Assembly (NCBI RefSeq): GCF_016920785.2
Contig: NW_024609857.1
Span: 194,445,027 to 194,509,026 of the forward strand
Direction: 5' to 3'
DNA: 64,000 nucleotides
DNA from: Ixodes scapularis
Taxonomy: Eukaryota > Arthropoda > Arachnida > Ixodida > Ixodidae
Shown: positions 19,593 through 31,561 of the stretch, one piece after another
Position numbering within the stretch: position 1 is the stretch's first letter
Layout: every line of letters starts with the position of its first letter
Notes under the pieces: model-generated
What the model was told of the DNA's origin: nothing
Databases searched by the model: none
Seen by the model: only the letters and a program-made list of their open reading frames with translations
Position numbers and translations under genes: made by a program

Positions 19593-21836
19593 TGACGATT
19601 TATCAACTGGTCCCGGTGATGAGGCCATTTGAGTATTGCGCGGCGGCACTTGCTCTGGACTTACATCAACTACAGACTGTGTTCAATCAGGTTCGACATG
19701 GCGCTCGTCTTGCGGCATGTCACTATCATGCGGCAGTTCCACGTGACAATCGGGCATTTCGGCTGAATCATCAGGCACCAGGAACGAACGTCGCAGATGA
19801 TCTGCGTGTACGAACCGTATTCTGTCTACAAAGACTAAGTACGTCATGGCCAATTTCACTTCCGTGATTTTTCATGGAAGCCATTTCACAAGTTCACCAC
19901 GCACAGTACGTACGAGCACGCGATCACCTACGGAAAATACTCTCGCTGTGCGTCAGCGCTTGTTCGCGCTACACACTTCCCTCTCAGACTTTGCTTTTAT
20001 TACTGCCTCCATGTTTGGCTTTATCAAAGACAGCCTTGTACGAAGTTTACGTTTCAAGAACAGTTCGGCAGGAGTCTTCCCCGTGAACGTGTGAGGCGTT
20101 GTTCTGTACGCGAACAGAAAGTTATCAACCCTGTGTTGAAGGGACCTCGGACTTTTGCTATGTTCATCCTCTAATAACTGCTTCAGCAGCGACAGCTTTA
20201 CCGCTTAAACGGCGCGTTCTGCTGAGCCGTTCGATTGGGGATGGTACGGAGGGGTCAGAGTATGCTTTATTCCGTTTGCCGACAAGAAATCCTCGAACTC
20301 TTTCGCTCGGAACTGTGGTCCGTTATCTGAAACAACCTCAGTTGGAATGCCATGGCGTGCAAACAATGACCGGACTGTTTCGACAGTTTTCTGTGCAGTC
20401 GTCGATGTCATTATTATTACCTCTAGCCATTTAGAGTACGAGTTCACAGCAACTAGAGGCAACTTGCCTTCCTTTTCAGCGAAGTCAAGATGCACCCTTT
20501 CCCAACTGTTTGTGCACCACTTCCAAGGTGTCAGTGGTGTGGCCTGTTCAGCACATCTTACGCTTTGACGATTTCACACTGTTTCACAGTCTGCTCAAGG
20601 CGACTGTCGATCTTAGACCACCACACCATTGACCTTGCAAGTGCCTTCATTTTGGTTATGCCAATATGTTGTTCATGCAGCAATGAAACTACTTCACTTT
20701 CGAGAGATTTCGGAATCACCACTCTGTTAGCCCAAACTAGGCAACCGTCATCCACGGAAAGTTCAAATCGCCTTACGAAGAAAGGCTGGTATTTGTCGTC
20801 TACAGCCTGAGGCCAGCCACGCCATGTCATCTCGCGTACCACGCTCAGGACCGGGTCTTTCGTTATTTCTCGCTCAATATCTTTTCCAGCTATCGGCAGT
20901 TCTTTGACAGGCGAAAAGTAAAAAATGTCCTCTGCCTCGTCCATTGTATCTGACAGTGGTAGGCGCGACAAGCCATCGGCGTTGCTGATCTTTTTTCCTG
21001 CTTTGTACAGAGTACGAAACCAATAATTCGCTAGAAACAGGACCCGGCAATGCTCCCGAGCTGCAGCTACCGCACTTGTGTGATGTTTGACATCGAAGAT
21101 CACAGTAAGTGGCTGGTGATCTGGGATCACGTTGAAGTCGCGGCCATAGAGGTACTTATGGAATTTCTTAATTCCAAATACAATGGCTAGAGCTTCGTTT
21201 TCAATGTGCGCATAGTTACGCTCAACAAGGGTCAAGGATCGTGACGTGAACGCAATTGGTCGTTCTACCCCGTCTACGATGTGCGACAGTACTGCACCCA
21301 AGCCGTAACCTGATGCATCACACGTCAACTGAATTGGTTTCGTTACATGATACAGTTCTAAGACAGCGTCTTGGCTTAGCGACTGTTTACATCGCTCAAA
21401 ACTTTCGTCACATTGACTTGACCACATCCATATGTTGCCCTTACGCAGCAGCTGGTGCAGGGGTTCTAGCACATTTGCTAGGCTAGGCAAAAATTTGGCA
21501 TAAAAATTTACTATGCCCAAAAATGCCTTTAGCTGTGTCACGTTGTTGGGTTTAGGCGCTTCTCGAATCGCCTTCACCTTGTCTGGTGTGAGATGTAGGC
21601 CATGCCTGTCTAGTTCGTGTCCCAGGTACTGGACTCTTTTCTGCAAGAACTTGCATTTCGCCACATTTACGCGGATACCGTGCTCACCCAACGTCTGAAG
21701 CACTTGTTCGGTTCGGCGGTAGCATTCTGCTGAGTCTTTACCAGCGATCAGCACGTCGTCTAAGAAACAAACTGTGCCAGAAATGTTATGCAAAACCTGG
21801 TCCATTACAGCTTGAAACATAGCGGGTGCGCTTGCT
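19593..21836 (-). pseudogene. Gypsy-1 pol remnant: RT end, RNase H, integrase
   Basis: A minus-strand Ty3/Gypsy pol. 21820-20558 (420 codons) begins inside RT (CFLDDVLIAG palm motif, YLGHELDRHG, AFLGIVNFYAKFLP), then RNase H (LTCDASGYGLGAVLSH to NADGLSRLP), then the integrase zinc region (HEQHIGITKMK), whose last pair reads CEIV rather than CxxC. After a break, 20495-20205 is the integrase core with all three acidic residues in context (DFAEKEG, VVSDNGPQF, SNGSAERAV). Weak pol C-terminal coding with two stops continues to 19593, where the hAT cuts it; the end lies at 6984-7052. Gag, protease and the RT N-terminus are missing: the right edge is the start of the tandem duplication. Confidence 0.85.
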
Positions 21837-22009
21837 ATAGGGACCTAGTCGTAACGATCAGACAGGTAATTAAATACAATTTGTTAATTAACTTTTTAAT
21901 TAGTGAAAATGAAAACATGGTTTCTATTAGAAACTTGCTGAGTCACTGAAAACCACAAAATCAACTCCTTTTAGAAGGATACAATGCAGAGGTAGCATTT
22001 TGCGCGTTC

Positions 22010-22262
22010 TGTAAAAATGCTTTATTTGGACGAGTTTCTAGGTTTCAGTTTCTTATCAGAGCTCATCTCTGCGCCCACGGTCCTGTTCCCCAGGGGCTTA
22101 GACGCGCAACACACGTGCGCCTTCTTCCCTCCATCCTACGAGGGAGGCGAGGAGGCGGCTTCGCACTGCGGCCAAAGGGCAGCAGGACCGTAGGTGCAAA
22201 GATGCGCTCTGGTAAGAAACCGAAGTCTGGAAACGAGTCCAAATTGACCATTTTTTTGAACA
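22010..22262. repeat. Foldback/MITE-like element inside unit 1
   Basis: The left arm (ttatcagagctcatctctgc..cggtcctg, from 22020) pairs with the right arm (caggaccg..gcaaagatgcgctctggtaa to about 22260), roughly 80-100 bp per arm with mismatches, around a GC-rich centre (tcctacgagggagg). The unit-2 copy is at 28226-28470. No transposase. Confidence 0.65.
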
Positions 22263-23519
22263 CCATAAAATGCTGCTCTTGTCTTATATCTTCACAAAGA
22301 AAGTTGATTTAGTGTGTTTTGATGATGCTTAGCAAGTTTCTAATTGGAACCATGGGTCTATTCTCACTGATTAAAAATTTCAGGAACATACTATACTTAG
22401 AGAGAGGCTGAAGCGGTTTTGTATTTGAAAAAACACTTTTAAATCTTCTTCATTTGACCTCCAGAATCTCAAATATCAAAATTATTTGCTAATTTGATGA
22501 ATCGAGGCTGCATAGAGTCATTTTTAAAGCGCTGTGAAAGCACTTCCCTAGAGAGCGACGCCACAAGAGCAGCTTTCAAAATCTTTGTTCACGCATCTTC
22601 AGCGCCTATCAAAGCTATGCATGCACATGCTATTTTTTAAAAGGGCAGAAAAATGTGTCACGACTGGTGCCAATGCGGGAGAATACACCTAGAAAACTTG
22701 CGATTGGATGCGCAGCCCTTAAGCGAAACATGCTTGGCGGCCGAAAGGGCTTACGATGTCACTATTGGTAGGATGTTTTTTTGTGTTTTCTCACGTTTAG
22801 TTATATCTTTGTGGAAAACGAACGGGATACTCAGATTCGCGGGATAAAACTACGCTAGAATGAACCTCCATCTAGTTTTCTGAAAGAAGACTGGCACATC
22901 TCTGTGATAAGCCGACTGATCATTACAAATTAGCCTTTTCTACTATGCCGCCCTGGCCACATAACTCACGTGCACCGACTGCGTAAATGTAGCTTTTACG
23001 GCTTCTTTAAAAAAAAATTTGTAAAACATACAAAAAAGCACTCTGTAGAATGTCCCCCAATACGATACGATTGTATGGTTCCGTTCCCGCTTGCATTGCT
23101 CAAGAAAGGCTTGTGGACATCCAACGTTTCAATGGAATGCTGGATGTCAGCGAGTCTCTACATCAGTGAGTGGTTTCAAACAAGCATGATTTTGCACACC
23201 AGTAAGCTCTTATCCGAGGCTCACCAGGAGCACTAAGAGCAGAGGCAAAATGTCGTGACCTTGTAAATTTGGTTGCAGGTATTTATTTTTAGAAGAACTG
23301 CATGCAGCAAAGCTTAACTTTGCTCAAAAAAAGATAATTAAAAAAAATTCAATACTGAACAATGGTGTCCCTTGAGCTCTCAGACCAAACTCCCACTCTT
23401 GCAACTCAGGAGTTCCTAACTTGTGCGTAGAGGATCAGCACAACCCAGATTGGTGCTGCAAGCGCATTTGCAATATAAAAGTTGAAAAAACATGAGATGA
23501 AATATGAGACGTTTACAAT

Positions 23520-23945
23520 TCTCTGTAATGTGAAATTAGAGTACAGATCTTGAAGAGGAGGATCGGAGGGTATGCCCCTCCTTCCCCTCCCCTCCTCCTC
23601 TTCTGCTCCCTCTCATTTAGGGGGAAATTTCCCTGAACTTAGCGGGAAAATTTCCCCACTAAACTTAGCGGGTAAAGTTTCCCAGCAAATTTAGCGCGGA
23701 AATTGATGTCACATGACCTCAACACAAATGCAGTTTTCCCGCTTAAAGTAGCGGGGAAAATGACGTCGCGTGACCGTGTCACATCATCCATAAAAAAATT
23801 CAGTTTCTCAGCTAGACTTAGCGGAAATATTAACGTCACATGACCGCAACATTAATTCAATTTCCTGCCAAGTATAGTTGGGCGGTTACGCCGACAGCGA
23901 CGCCGCGAACGCGGAAACGGGTACTAAGAGCTGCGGTAAAAACTA
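23520..23945 (+). repeat. Palindromic-array repeat, copy B
   Basis: Opens ctctgtaatgtgaaattaga and agatcttgaagaggagga and ends gcggttacgccgacagcgac then aaacgggtactaagagctgc. Between them lie repeated tttagcgggaaa/ttcccgcta inverted words interleaved with three gtcac[ag]tgac-like palindromes (near 23708, 23768, 23836). Ends match copy A at 7193-7772 although the array words differ. Confidence 0.8.
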
Positions 23946-25361
23946 AATGCATCAGGTGAAATAAAGTGAACATTAGAGATACTGTAAGAAAAAGAAGAGA
24001 ATCCAAGATACCGTTCTCAGATCCTTCCTTTTGTACGTTCTCAAATGTTTTGATTTCAAGAAATGTTTATCTCTTTATTCATACCCAGAGAACACCTTCC
24101 AGTTTCAGCATGAATGCAATAAATCAATGCAGACTAGACCTTGTAAACTATAATGCACATGAAAATGAATGTTTGTCACATAGTCATGTATGAGTCAGTG
24201 GCTCAGATCTCTAAATACATTTGTATTGAGGAACATTCTTGAATAAAACTTCTGGGCTTCGAATTCAGCAGTTTGTACTTCCATAAGGAACACTGCATGG
24301 CACTGATTTTTTTTTTTGTGACTGCACAGCAGAGCACTGTCATCCCTGCATACCTAACAAGAATTTGTATTTTTTTTTAGCATGGCATGTGCTATTCTAA
24401 TGCCTATACAGCCTCCTTTAACAAAATTTCCTTTGTAGAGCTTTTTATTGGTTCTTATTTAGCTTGCACGACAGATTCGGTACCTTGAATTCTCACTCGG
24501 CATCAACAGTTTTATATATTAATGTAATAGCGAAAGACAAGATGTATGGACTCGAGTACGGCTCAACAAGCACAGATGTTGAGAAAAGTACTTAAGAAAA
24601 CTCAAATGTCAAAATAAAAATAAGCTGGAATGTGGATACAATTGTGGACAAGGTCATGAATACAGTTAGCAGATTTAATATGAAGAATACGTGTTAGACG
24701 CCCGCTCAAAGAAACCTGTTGCATCTATATTCATTCAAATTACTTTGCACAACCCAGCGCTGCAGTCTCAGGTGGGAGTTCGCTGAATGAGTCTAGAAAA
24801 TGAGTGTAGACGAAAAAAGCAGTTTGATCTGCGATAATGAGCATTACATAAGTGACATGTCATTATTACTGTTACAGTGCCGAATGTTCCAAACTGTCAG
24901 TCGCATCATTCTGTGAGCTCCCTCCGTACATTACACGGTTTGGCTCTCTCGAGTGCTTTGCGAGAAAAATGATGAACTGGAAATATCTAGAGTAGTTCTA
25001 GAAAAACTATTTCCAGAATCTTATCTCAGCATCGTAAAGAATATAAAAAGTTTTTAAAGACAAGGTTAGTGCAGGAGTTGAATAAACTAAATACTTTGTT
25101 TTTCGAAACCATCTTGCCGTATTAAACGTATGAAGTTCCCCTAGGTAGAGCTAGTCATTACGGATGATTGTGCCCATTGCGTACCATAAAAATTTAATTA
25201 GCGACCTACAATATTTACAAACTCAATTAACTCTGAATAAGTGGACCACTTGGCATTAAAGATTGGCCTCACCATGACTGTCTGCCAACATTTACATAAT
25301 AATTTTCATGAACCTATGTATTTCAAGAAAATATTTGGTGCGAGCTGCTTAAAACACAATA

Positions 25362-25374
25362 GCACTTTTTAACA
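25362..25374. repeat. Penelope dimer target-site duplication, left
   Basis: gcactttttaaca, identical to 26066-26078; the single copy acactttttaaca is at 31549-31561 in unit 2. Confidence 0.85.
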
Positions 25375-25533
25375 AGTGCTGATTGTTGGGCAAGTTGGTA
25401 CGGTACGTTAGAAAACATGATTGCGCTTTGAAGACGGGGACATAGGAAGGACAGACACCACAGAGTGCTAACTTTCAACTGATTTAATTCAAGAACATCA
25501 GCGTAGAAACACACTGCGTCACCGCACCACATC

Positions 25534-25735
25534 TCAACCAATCCGTGGCCCTGCCACGCACCGCAAGTATGCCAACTCCTTATCTGCCAAGTCAACTGAC
25601 GCCACACTGACACAACATGTGCCGGAACTATTTATAGCGTCAGCCTCTATAATCTCTCTAACAGTCATATCTTTGTGCCTAGCAAGAACAGTAGACGAAG
25701 CAAATAATGGTTTGCACTCGCAGTCATGATCTGTC
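25534..25735 (-). pseudogene. Penelope-like endonuclease C-terminus, left arm
   Basis: Minus-strand frame with HDCECKPLFASSTVLARHKD, REIIEADAI and DLADKELAYLR. This resembles the end of the GIY-YIG nuclease region of Penelope-like retroelements (cysteine pair, RHK, REIIEA, LDKELAYL). Only about 67 codons survive; the reverse transcriptase and the GIY-YIG catalytic core are missing. The frame is undamaged over this length, unlike the other arm. Confidence 0.7.
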
Positions 25736-25741
25736 GTGTCA

Positions 25742-25952
25742 CTGTCATGACTGCGGGTGCAAACCATTATGCTTCGTCTACTGTTCTTGAGAGGCACAAA
25801 GATAGGACTGTTAGTAAGATTATAGAGGCTGACCCTATAAATAGTTCCGGCACAAGTTGTGTCACTGTGGCGTCAATTGACTTGGCAGATAAGGAGTTAA
25901 CGTACTTGCGGTCCGTGGCAGGGCCACGGATTGGTCGAGATGTGGTGCAGTG
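25742..25952 (+). pseudogene. Penelope-like endonuclease C-terminus, right arm
   Basis: Plus-strand counterpart with ASSTVLERHKD, KIIEADPINSSG and DLADKELTYLRSV. Relative to the left arm it has lost two bases near 25771 (ttatgcttcg against ttatttgcttcg), which shifts the frame just after the cysteine pair. The stop is at 25953. It is the same truncated segment, in the opposite direction. Confidence 0.7.
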
Positions 25953-26581
25953 ACGCAGTGTGTTTCTACGCTGAGGTTCTTGAATTAAATCGGTTGAAAG
26001 TTAGCGCTCTGTTGTGTCTGTCCTTCCCATGTTCCCGTCTTCCAAGCGCAATCATGTTTTCTAACGCACTTTTTAACACTAATAGAAAGCCTGTAGTGGG
26101 CCACAACTTAAGCAGTTTTCACTTCATTGTGAAGAGCAATTACACATATGTGAACCATGAATATAGGCCTGCAGTGAACTTTTTTTCTTAAGCTGAACGT
26201 GCTGTGCTCTGTTTACTATATAAATCTTTGCAGAGCTGACAATTTACAAGTTCCTGTTTTTTTATATTTCACATGTCCCGACTGCTGGGTGCGGTAGGGA
26301 CATAAGATTGAGGACACCAACGAAACACAATGATTATTTTAAGGACTTGTTTGGGTATAGCACGAGCAAAGCGATCTGCGGGAAGTTATTTCTGTGACAC
26401 CGTCGAACCTACATCCGCGGGCTTTAAGTTTACATGTTAATCATGTTTGCAGACTCCTTTTTGTAATTGGAACTCCATCCAACCCAAGATTTGAATACGT
26501 TTTTTTTTTGCATTTTAGGCTTAGTAGTGCTTTTGCTGTTCTATTAATAGGTAAGAAGAATGCTTATTTCAAGTGGCATAC

Positions 26582-26763
26582 CTAACACCTGGTGGCACGA
26601 GGACTCCCCTGTAGTGACGCTGATCGAAAGTCACAGGCAGGGAGATACTGCGATGCTCTTGTTGCTGGGATTACCTCCCCCATGGTCCTGGCCAGACCAC
26701 AGAAAAAGATTGAGTCCAAGCTTCTGGCCACTAGGATCTCCAGATCTTGAGGCACCCAAGTAG
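26582..26763 (-). other. Exon-like segment, unit 1 (182 nt, noncoding?)
   Basis: Bounded on the minus strand by an acceptor (tttttattttcag, AG at 26764-26765) and a donor (ttag|gtatgc at 26582/26581). The same signals bound 32062-32243 and 33572-33723. One frame is open for about 60 codons but ends in TAG at the donor, and no frame is shared by all three copies, so a noncoding exon or chance conservation is more likely than a coding exon. Confidence 0.35.
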
Positions 26764-27337
26764 CTGAAAATAAAAACAAATCACAATCAAGTACTTGGCA
26801 GAGCTACATTAGAATGGCTAGCATATTCTTTCGTGATCAGCACATAGATCCTTTTATTTTAGTCATAGTCACCCCTCAGGACAAGGCCACGTAGGCGTTA
26901 AAATGATGGGTACCGAATTAAGGCGAATGATCGAAGGCATTCATTTAACCCTCTTTCGCCCCAACCTGAGAGATTTTTGTCAAATATTCACATTCAACTG
27001 TAAAGACTATAAATAAAACTACTACTGCAATGCAGAGCCGTATAATGGGAGAGTAGCCAGTGGGTATGGCGACGAAGGCGCCGGAGAGGAGGAAAGGGAG
27101 GAGAACGCCGAAGGAGCAAGAGAGAAAGCAGCAAAGAGGAGACGACCGCCATTTTGACGCAAAGCTGTCGGCACGGAGCACTGTTGAGGCCACAAGTCGT
27201 CTGCTACGGGCTTATTTCTTTTTTTCGCCTGAATAAAAGTTTGCGTTCAAACATGGAGGAACTTCTTTCTTTCGGTTTTTAAGCCACCGAGGAATAACAC
27301 TATATCATTTTTTTGCCAGAGCCTCCCAAATAAAAGG

Positions 27338-27640
27338 AAAGAACCAAAATTTGGATATCGGTCCCATGCCGGGCGAATGAATGACAATAGAGGCCCTCCC
27401 CACTCAGCTGGGAGCAGCCTAGAGTTCACACGCTTGCGCTCACGCCTCTCGCTCTGTGCCGCGGGCTGATTAGCTCTCTCGGAAGGGAGACGTTACGGCA
27501 GCGAAATCATAGACTGCCAGACTCTCCCCATATATGGCTCTGCTGCAATGGAAAGATTTTCCTACCCTCGTGCTCAGCGAGTGTCGACTGGGGATACAAC
27601 TCCTGTTCATACACTCGCTGAACATGAGGGTAGAGTGTAC
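27338..27640. repeat. Unit-1-specific segment with hairpin
   Basis: Present in unit 1 but missing from unit 2, bounded by short similar words (ggaaag, gcaaag). It contains an inverted repeat, 27563-27584 with 27611-27632 (22-bp arms, two mismatches, 26-base loop). It is either a small insertion in unit 1 or a deletion between short repeats in unit 2. Confidence 0.65.
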
Positions 27641-27872
27641 CAGCAAAGGGCAGGTGTCTGGATAGAAAGAGTTTAGTTGGCACACCAAGAGGCTAACGAA
27701 TAAAAATGGGTACTACTCTGAGCAAAATTCCAAAAAAAGCGTGAATCTCGGCTTGACACTAACAGCGGCACACAGTATCTATTTTACTGACAAAGGGGTA
27801 CTAAATCACTATTTTCAGCTAGCAAAGAAAACTAAATATTCTTCCCGGCTTGCTTTTTGGGAAAAAGACAAC

Positions 27873-27951
27873 CTATACCAGCGAAAAGGCGATACCAGCA
27901 TGTGGAGCCATGGCTCCACCATGCTGGTTTCGCCTTTTCACTGTTGTACAG
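27873..27951. repeat. Near-perfect 79-bp palindrome at the unit 1/unit 2 junction
   Basis: Arms centred on ggagccatggctcc (27904-27917): ggcgataccagcatg on the left and catgctggtttcgcc on the right, extending outward through aaaaggc/gcctttt with few mismatches. It lies in the 188-bp spacer between the two duplicated units. Confidence 0.85.
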
Positions 27952-27954
27952 GGC

Positions 27955-28045
27955 GATTTAGTTTTAAGCTTTACATATATGTTTAGAAAGGTCGTGAAAG
28001 CTAAATTAATGCGGTTTGTGCAGGCGAGTTATACGGCCAGGCGAA
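27955..28045 (+). repeat. Inverted copy of a unit-internal segment in the junction spacer
   Basis: gtgaaagctaaattaatgcg and the following gagttatacgg match the reverse complement of 29130-29225 (and of 22955-23040), so part of the spacer is an inverted piece of the duplicated unit. Confidence 0.6.
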
Positions 28046-28225
28046 CGTAGTATAGGGGCCTAATCGTAACGATCACTCGGACACTTAAATACAATTTGTT
28101 AATTAACTTTTTAATTAGTGAAAATGAAAATATAGTTTCATTTAGAACTTGTTGAGTCATTGAAAATCACAAAATTACTCTTTTTAGAAGGATATAATGC
28201 AGGGGTAGCCTTTTACGCGTTCTGT

Positions 28226-28470
28226 AAAAACGCTTCATTTGGACAAGTTTCTAGGTTTCAGTTTCTTATCAGAGCTCATCTCTGCGCCCAAGGTCCTGTT
28301 CCCCCTTAGACACGCAACGCACGTGCGCCTTGCTTCCCTCCATCCTACGAGGGAGGCGAGGGGGCGGCTTCGCACTGCGGCCACCGGGCAGCAGGACCGC
28401 AGATGCAAAGATGCGCTTTGGTAAGAAACCAAAGTCTGGAAACGCGTCCAAATTGACCATTTTTTTAGAA
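28226..28470. repeat. Foldback/MITE-like element inside unit 2
   Basis: Unit-2 copy of 22010-22262: arms ttatcagagctcatctctgc and gcaaagatgcgctttggtaa around a GC-rich centre. Confidence 0.6.
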
Positions 28471-29709
28471 CGCCATAAAATGCTACTCTTGTTTTATATC
28501 TTCACAAAGAAAGTTGACTTAGTGTGTTTTGATGATGCTTAGCAAGTTTGTAATTGGAACCATGGGTCTATTTTTACGGATTAAAAATTTCAGGAACGTA
28601 CTATACTTAGAGAGAGGCTGAAGCGGTTTTGTATTTGAGAAAACACTTTTAAATCTTCTTCATATGACCTCCAGAATCTCAAATATCAAAATTATTTGTT
28701 AATTTTATGAATCGAGGCTGCATAGAGTCATTTTTAAAGCGCTGTGAAAGCACTTCCCTGGAGAGCGACGTCACAAAAGCAGCTTTCGAAATCTTTGCTC
28801 ACGCATCTTCAGCACGTATCAAAGCTATGCACGCACGTGCTATTTTTTAAAAGGGCAGAAAAATGTGTCACGACTGGTGCCAATGCGGGAGAATATACAT
28901 AGAAAACTTGAAATTGGACGCGCGGCCCTTAAGCGACACGCTTGGCGGCCGAAAGGTCTTCTTACGATGTCACTATTGGTAGGATGTTTTTTGTGTTTTC
29001 TCACGTTTAATTATATCTTTGTGGAAAACGAACGGGATATTCAGATTCGCAAGAGAAAACTACGCTAGAATAAACCTCCATCTAGTTTTCTGAAAGAAGA
29101 CTGGCACATCTCTGTAATAAGCCGACTGATCATTACAAATTAGCCTTTTATCCATATAACTCACGTGCACAGACCGCGTAAATGTAGCTTTTACGGCTTT
29201 TTTTAAAAATATTTGTAAAACATACAAAAAACACTCTCTAGAATGTCCCCCAATACGATACGATTGTATGGTTCCTTTCCCGCTTGCATTGTTCAAGAAA
29301 GACTTGTGGACATCCAGCGTTTCATTGGAATGCTGGATGTCAGCGAGTCTCTACATCAGTGAGTGGTTTCAAACAAGCATGATGTTTGCACACCAGTAAG
29401 CTCTTATCCGAGGCTCACCAGGAGCACTAAGAGCAGAGGCAAAATGTTGTGACGTGGTAAATTTGGTTGTAGGTATTTATTTTTAGAAGACCTGCATGCA
29501 GCAAAGCTTAACTTTGCTCAAAAGAAGATTATTAAAAATTCAATACTGAACAATGGTGTCTCTTGAGCTGTCAGACCAAACTCCCACTCTTGCCACTCAG
29601 GAGTTCCTAACTTGTGCGTAGAGGATCAGCACAACCCAGATTGGTGCTGCAAGCGCATTTGCAATATTAAAGTTGAATAAACATGAGATGAAATATGAGA
29701 CGTTTGCAA

Positions 29710-30130
29710 TTCTCTGTAATGTGAAATTAGAGCACAGATCTTGAAGAGGAGGATGGGAGGGTATGACCCCCTACCCCCTAACCCTCCTACTCTTCTGCTC
29801 CCTCCCATTTAGCGGGAAAGTTCCCTGAATTTAGCAGGAAAATTTGCCCACTAAATTCAGCGGGTTAAGTTTTCCACTAAATTTAGCGCGGAAATTGATG
29901 TCACATGACCTCAACACAAATGCAGTTTTCCCGCTAAAAGTAGCGGGGAAAATGACGTCGCATGACAGTGTCATGTCATCCATAAAAAATTCAGTTTCTC
30001 AGCTAGACTTAGCGGAAATATTAACGTCACATGACCGCAACATTAATTCAATTTCCTGCCAAGTTTAGTTGGGCGGTTACGCCGACAGCGACGCCGCGAA
30101 ACGCGGAAACGGGTGCTAAGAGCTGCGGTA
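29710..30130 (+). repeat. Palindromic-array repeat, copy C
   Basis: Unit-2 counterpart of copy B, with the same end modules (attagagcacagatcttgaa; gcggttacgccgacagcgac) and the same array order with small changes. It is not an independent insertion. Confidence 0.8.
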
Positions 30131-31548
30131 AAAAAACTAAATGCATCAGGTGAAATAAAGTGAAAATTAGAGATAAGAAAAAGAAAAGAGAATCTAAGAT
30201 ACCGTTCTCAGATCCTTCCTTTTGTCCGTTCTCAAATGTTTTGATTTCAAGAAATGTTTATCTCTTTATTCATACCCAGAGAACCCCTCCCAGTTTCCGC
30301 ATGAATGCAATAAATCAATGCAGACTAGACCTTGTAAACTATAATGCACATGAAAATGAATGTTCGCCACATAGTCATGTATGAGTCAGTGGCTCAGATC
30401 TCTAAATACATTTGCATTGAGGAACATTCTTGAATAAAACTTCTGGGCTTTGAATTCGACAGTTTGTACTTCCATAAGGAACACTGTATGGCACTGATTT
30501 TTTTTGTGACACATCAGAAACAGCACAGCAGTATCATCCTTGCATACCTAACAAGAATTTGTATTTTTTTTAGCATGGCATGTGCTATTAGAGCCTCCTT
30601 TAACAAAATTTCCTTTGTAGAGCTTTTTATTGGTTCTAATTTAACTCGCACGACTGATTCGGTACCTTGAATTCTCACCCGGCATCAACAGTTTTATATA
30701 TTAATGTAATAGTGAAAAACAAGATGTATGGTCTTGAGTACGGCTCAACAAGCACAGATGTTGAGAAAAGTACTGAAGAAAACTCAAATGTCAAAATAAA
30801 AATAAGCTGGAATGTGGATACAATTAAGGACATGGTCATGAATACAGTAGCAGATTCAATATGAAGAATACGTGTTAGACGCACACTCAAAGAAACCTGT
30901 CGCATCTATATTCATGCAAATTACTTTGCAGAACCCAGCGCTGCAGTTTCGGGTGCGAGTTCGCTGAATGAGTCCACTGAAAATGAGTGCAGATGGAAAA
31001 AGCAGTTTAATCTGCGACAATGAGCAGTACATAGGCAAGTGACATGTCATTGTTACTGTTACAGTGCCGAATGTTTCAAACTGCCAGTCGCATCATTCTG
31101 CGAGTTCCATCCGTATATTACAGGGTTTGGCTGTCTCGAATGCTTTGCGAGAAAAATTATGAACTGGAAATATCTAGCGTAGTTCTAAAAAAACTACTTC
31201 CAGAATCCTAACTCAGCATCGTAAAGAATATAAAAAGTTTCTAGAGATAAGGTTAGTGCAGTAGTTGAATAAACTAAATACTTAGTTTTGCGAAACCATC
31301 TTGCCGTATTAAACGTATAAAGTTCCCCTAGGTAGAGCTAGTCATTACGGATGATTGTGCCCATTGCATACCATAAAAATTTTATTTGCGACCTACAATA
31401 TTTACAGACTCAACCAACTCTGAATAAGTGGAACACTTGGCAATAAAGATTGGTCTCACCATGACTGTCTGCAAACATCCACATAATAAATTCCATGAAC
31501 CTATGTATTTCAAAAAAATATTTGGAGCGAGCTGTTTAAACTGCCATA

Positions 31549-31561
31549 ACACTTTTTAACA
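31549..31561. other. Empty target site for the Penelope dimer
   Basis: acactttttaaca occurs once here, in the position where unit 1 has gcactttttaaca on both sides of the 691-bp dimer. Confidence 0.85.

Larger units (their letters stand above)
25375..26065. mobile_element. Inverted dimer of 3' ends of a Penelope-like element
   Basis: A 691-bp palindrome. Arms of about 320 bp (25400-25727 and 25744-26065) are complementary with scattered mismatches, joined at a loop of about 15 bases near 25729-25744. Each arm, read toward the outside, encodes the C-terminal GIY-YIG-region tail of a Penelope-like protein followed by the same 3' UTR, so the two partial copies lie 5' to 5'. It is flanked by a 13-bp duplication and absent from unit 2. 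Confidence 0.85.
21836..27862 (+). repeat. Tandem duplication, unit 1 (about 6.0 kb)
   Basis: Starts tatagggacctagtcgtaac and matches 28050-33065 in order along its whole length, by eye about nine bases in ten. The length difference (about 1.0 kb) is explained by two unit-1-only segments: 25375-26078 (Penelope inverted dimer plus one target-duplication copy) and about 27338-27640. Open frames shared by the units (for example 23966-24193 with 30160-30384) have no recognisable domain and are treated as chance. Confidence 0.9.

Noticed and set aside
23966..30384. Pair of about 75-codon frames conserved between the duplicated units (23966-24193, 30160-30384)
   Set aside because: The whole units are similar at DNA level, so frame conservation is uninformative; no start context or domain.
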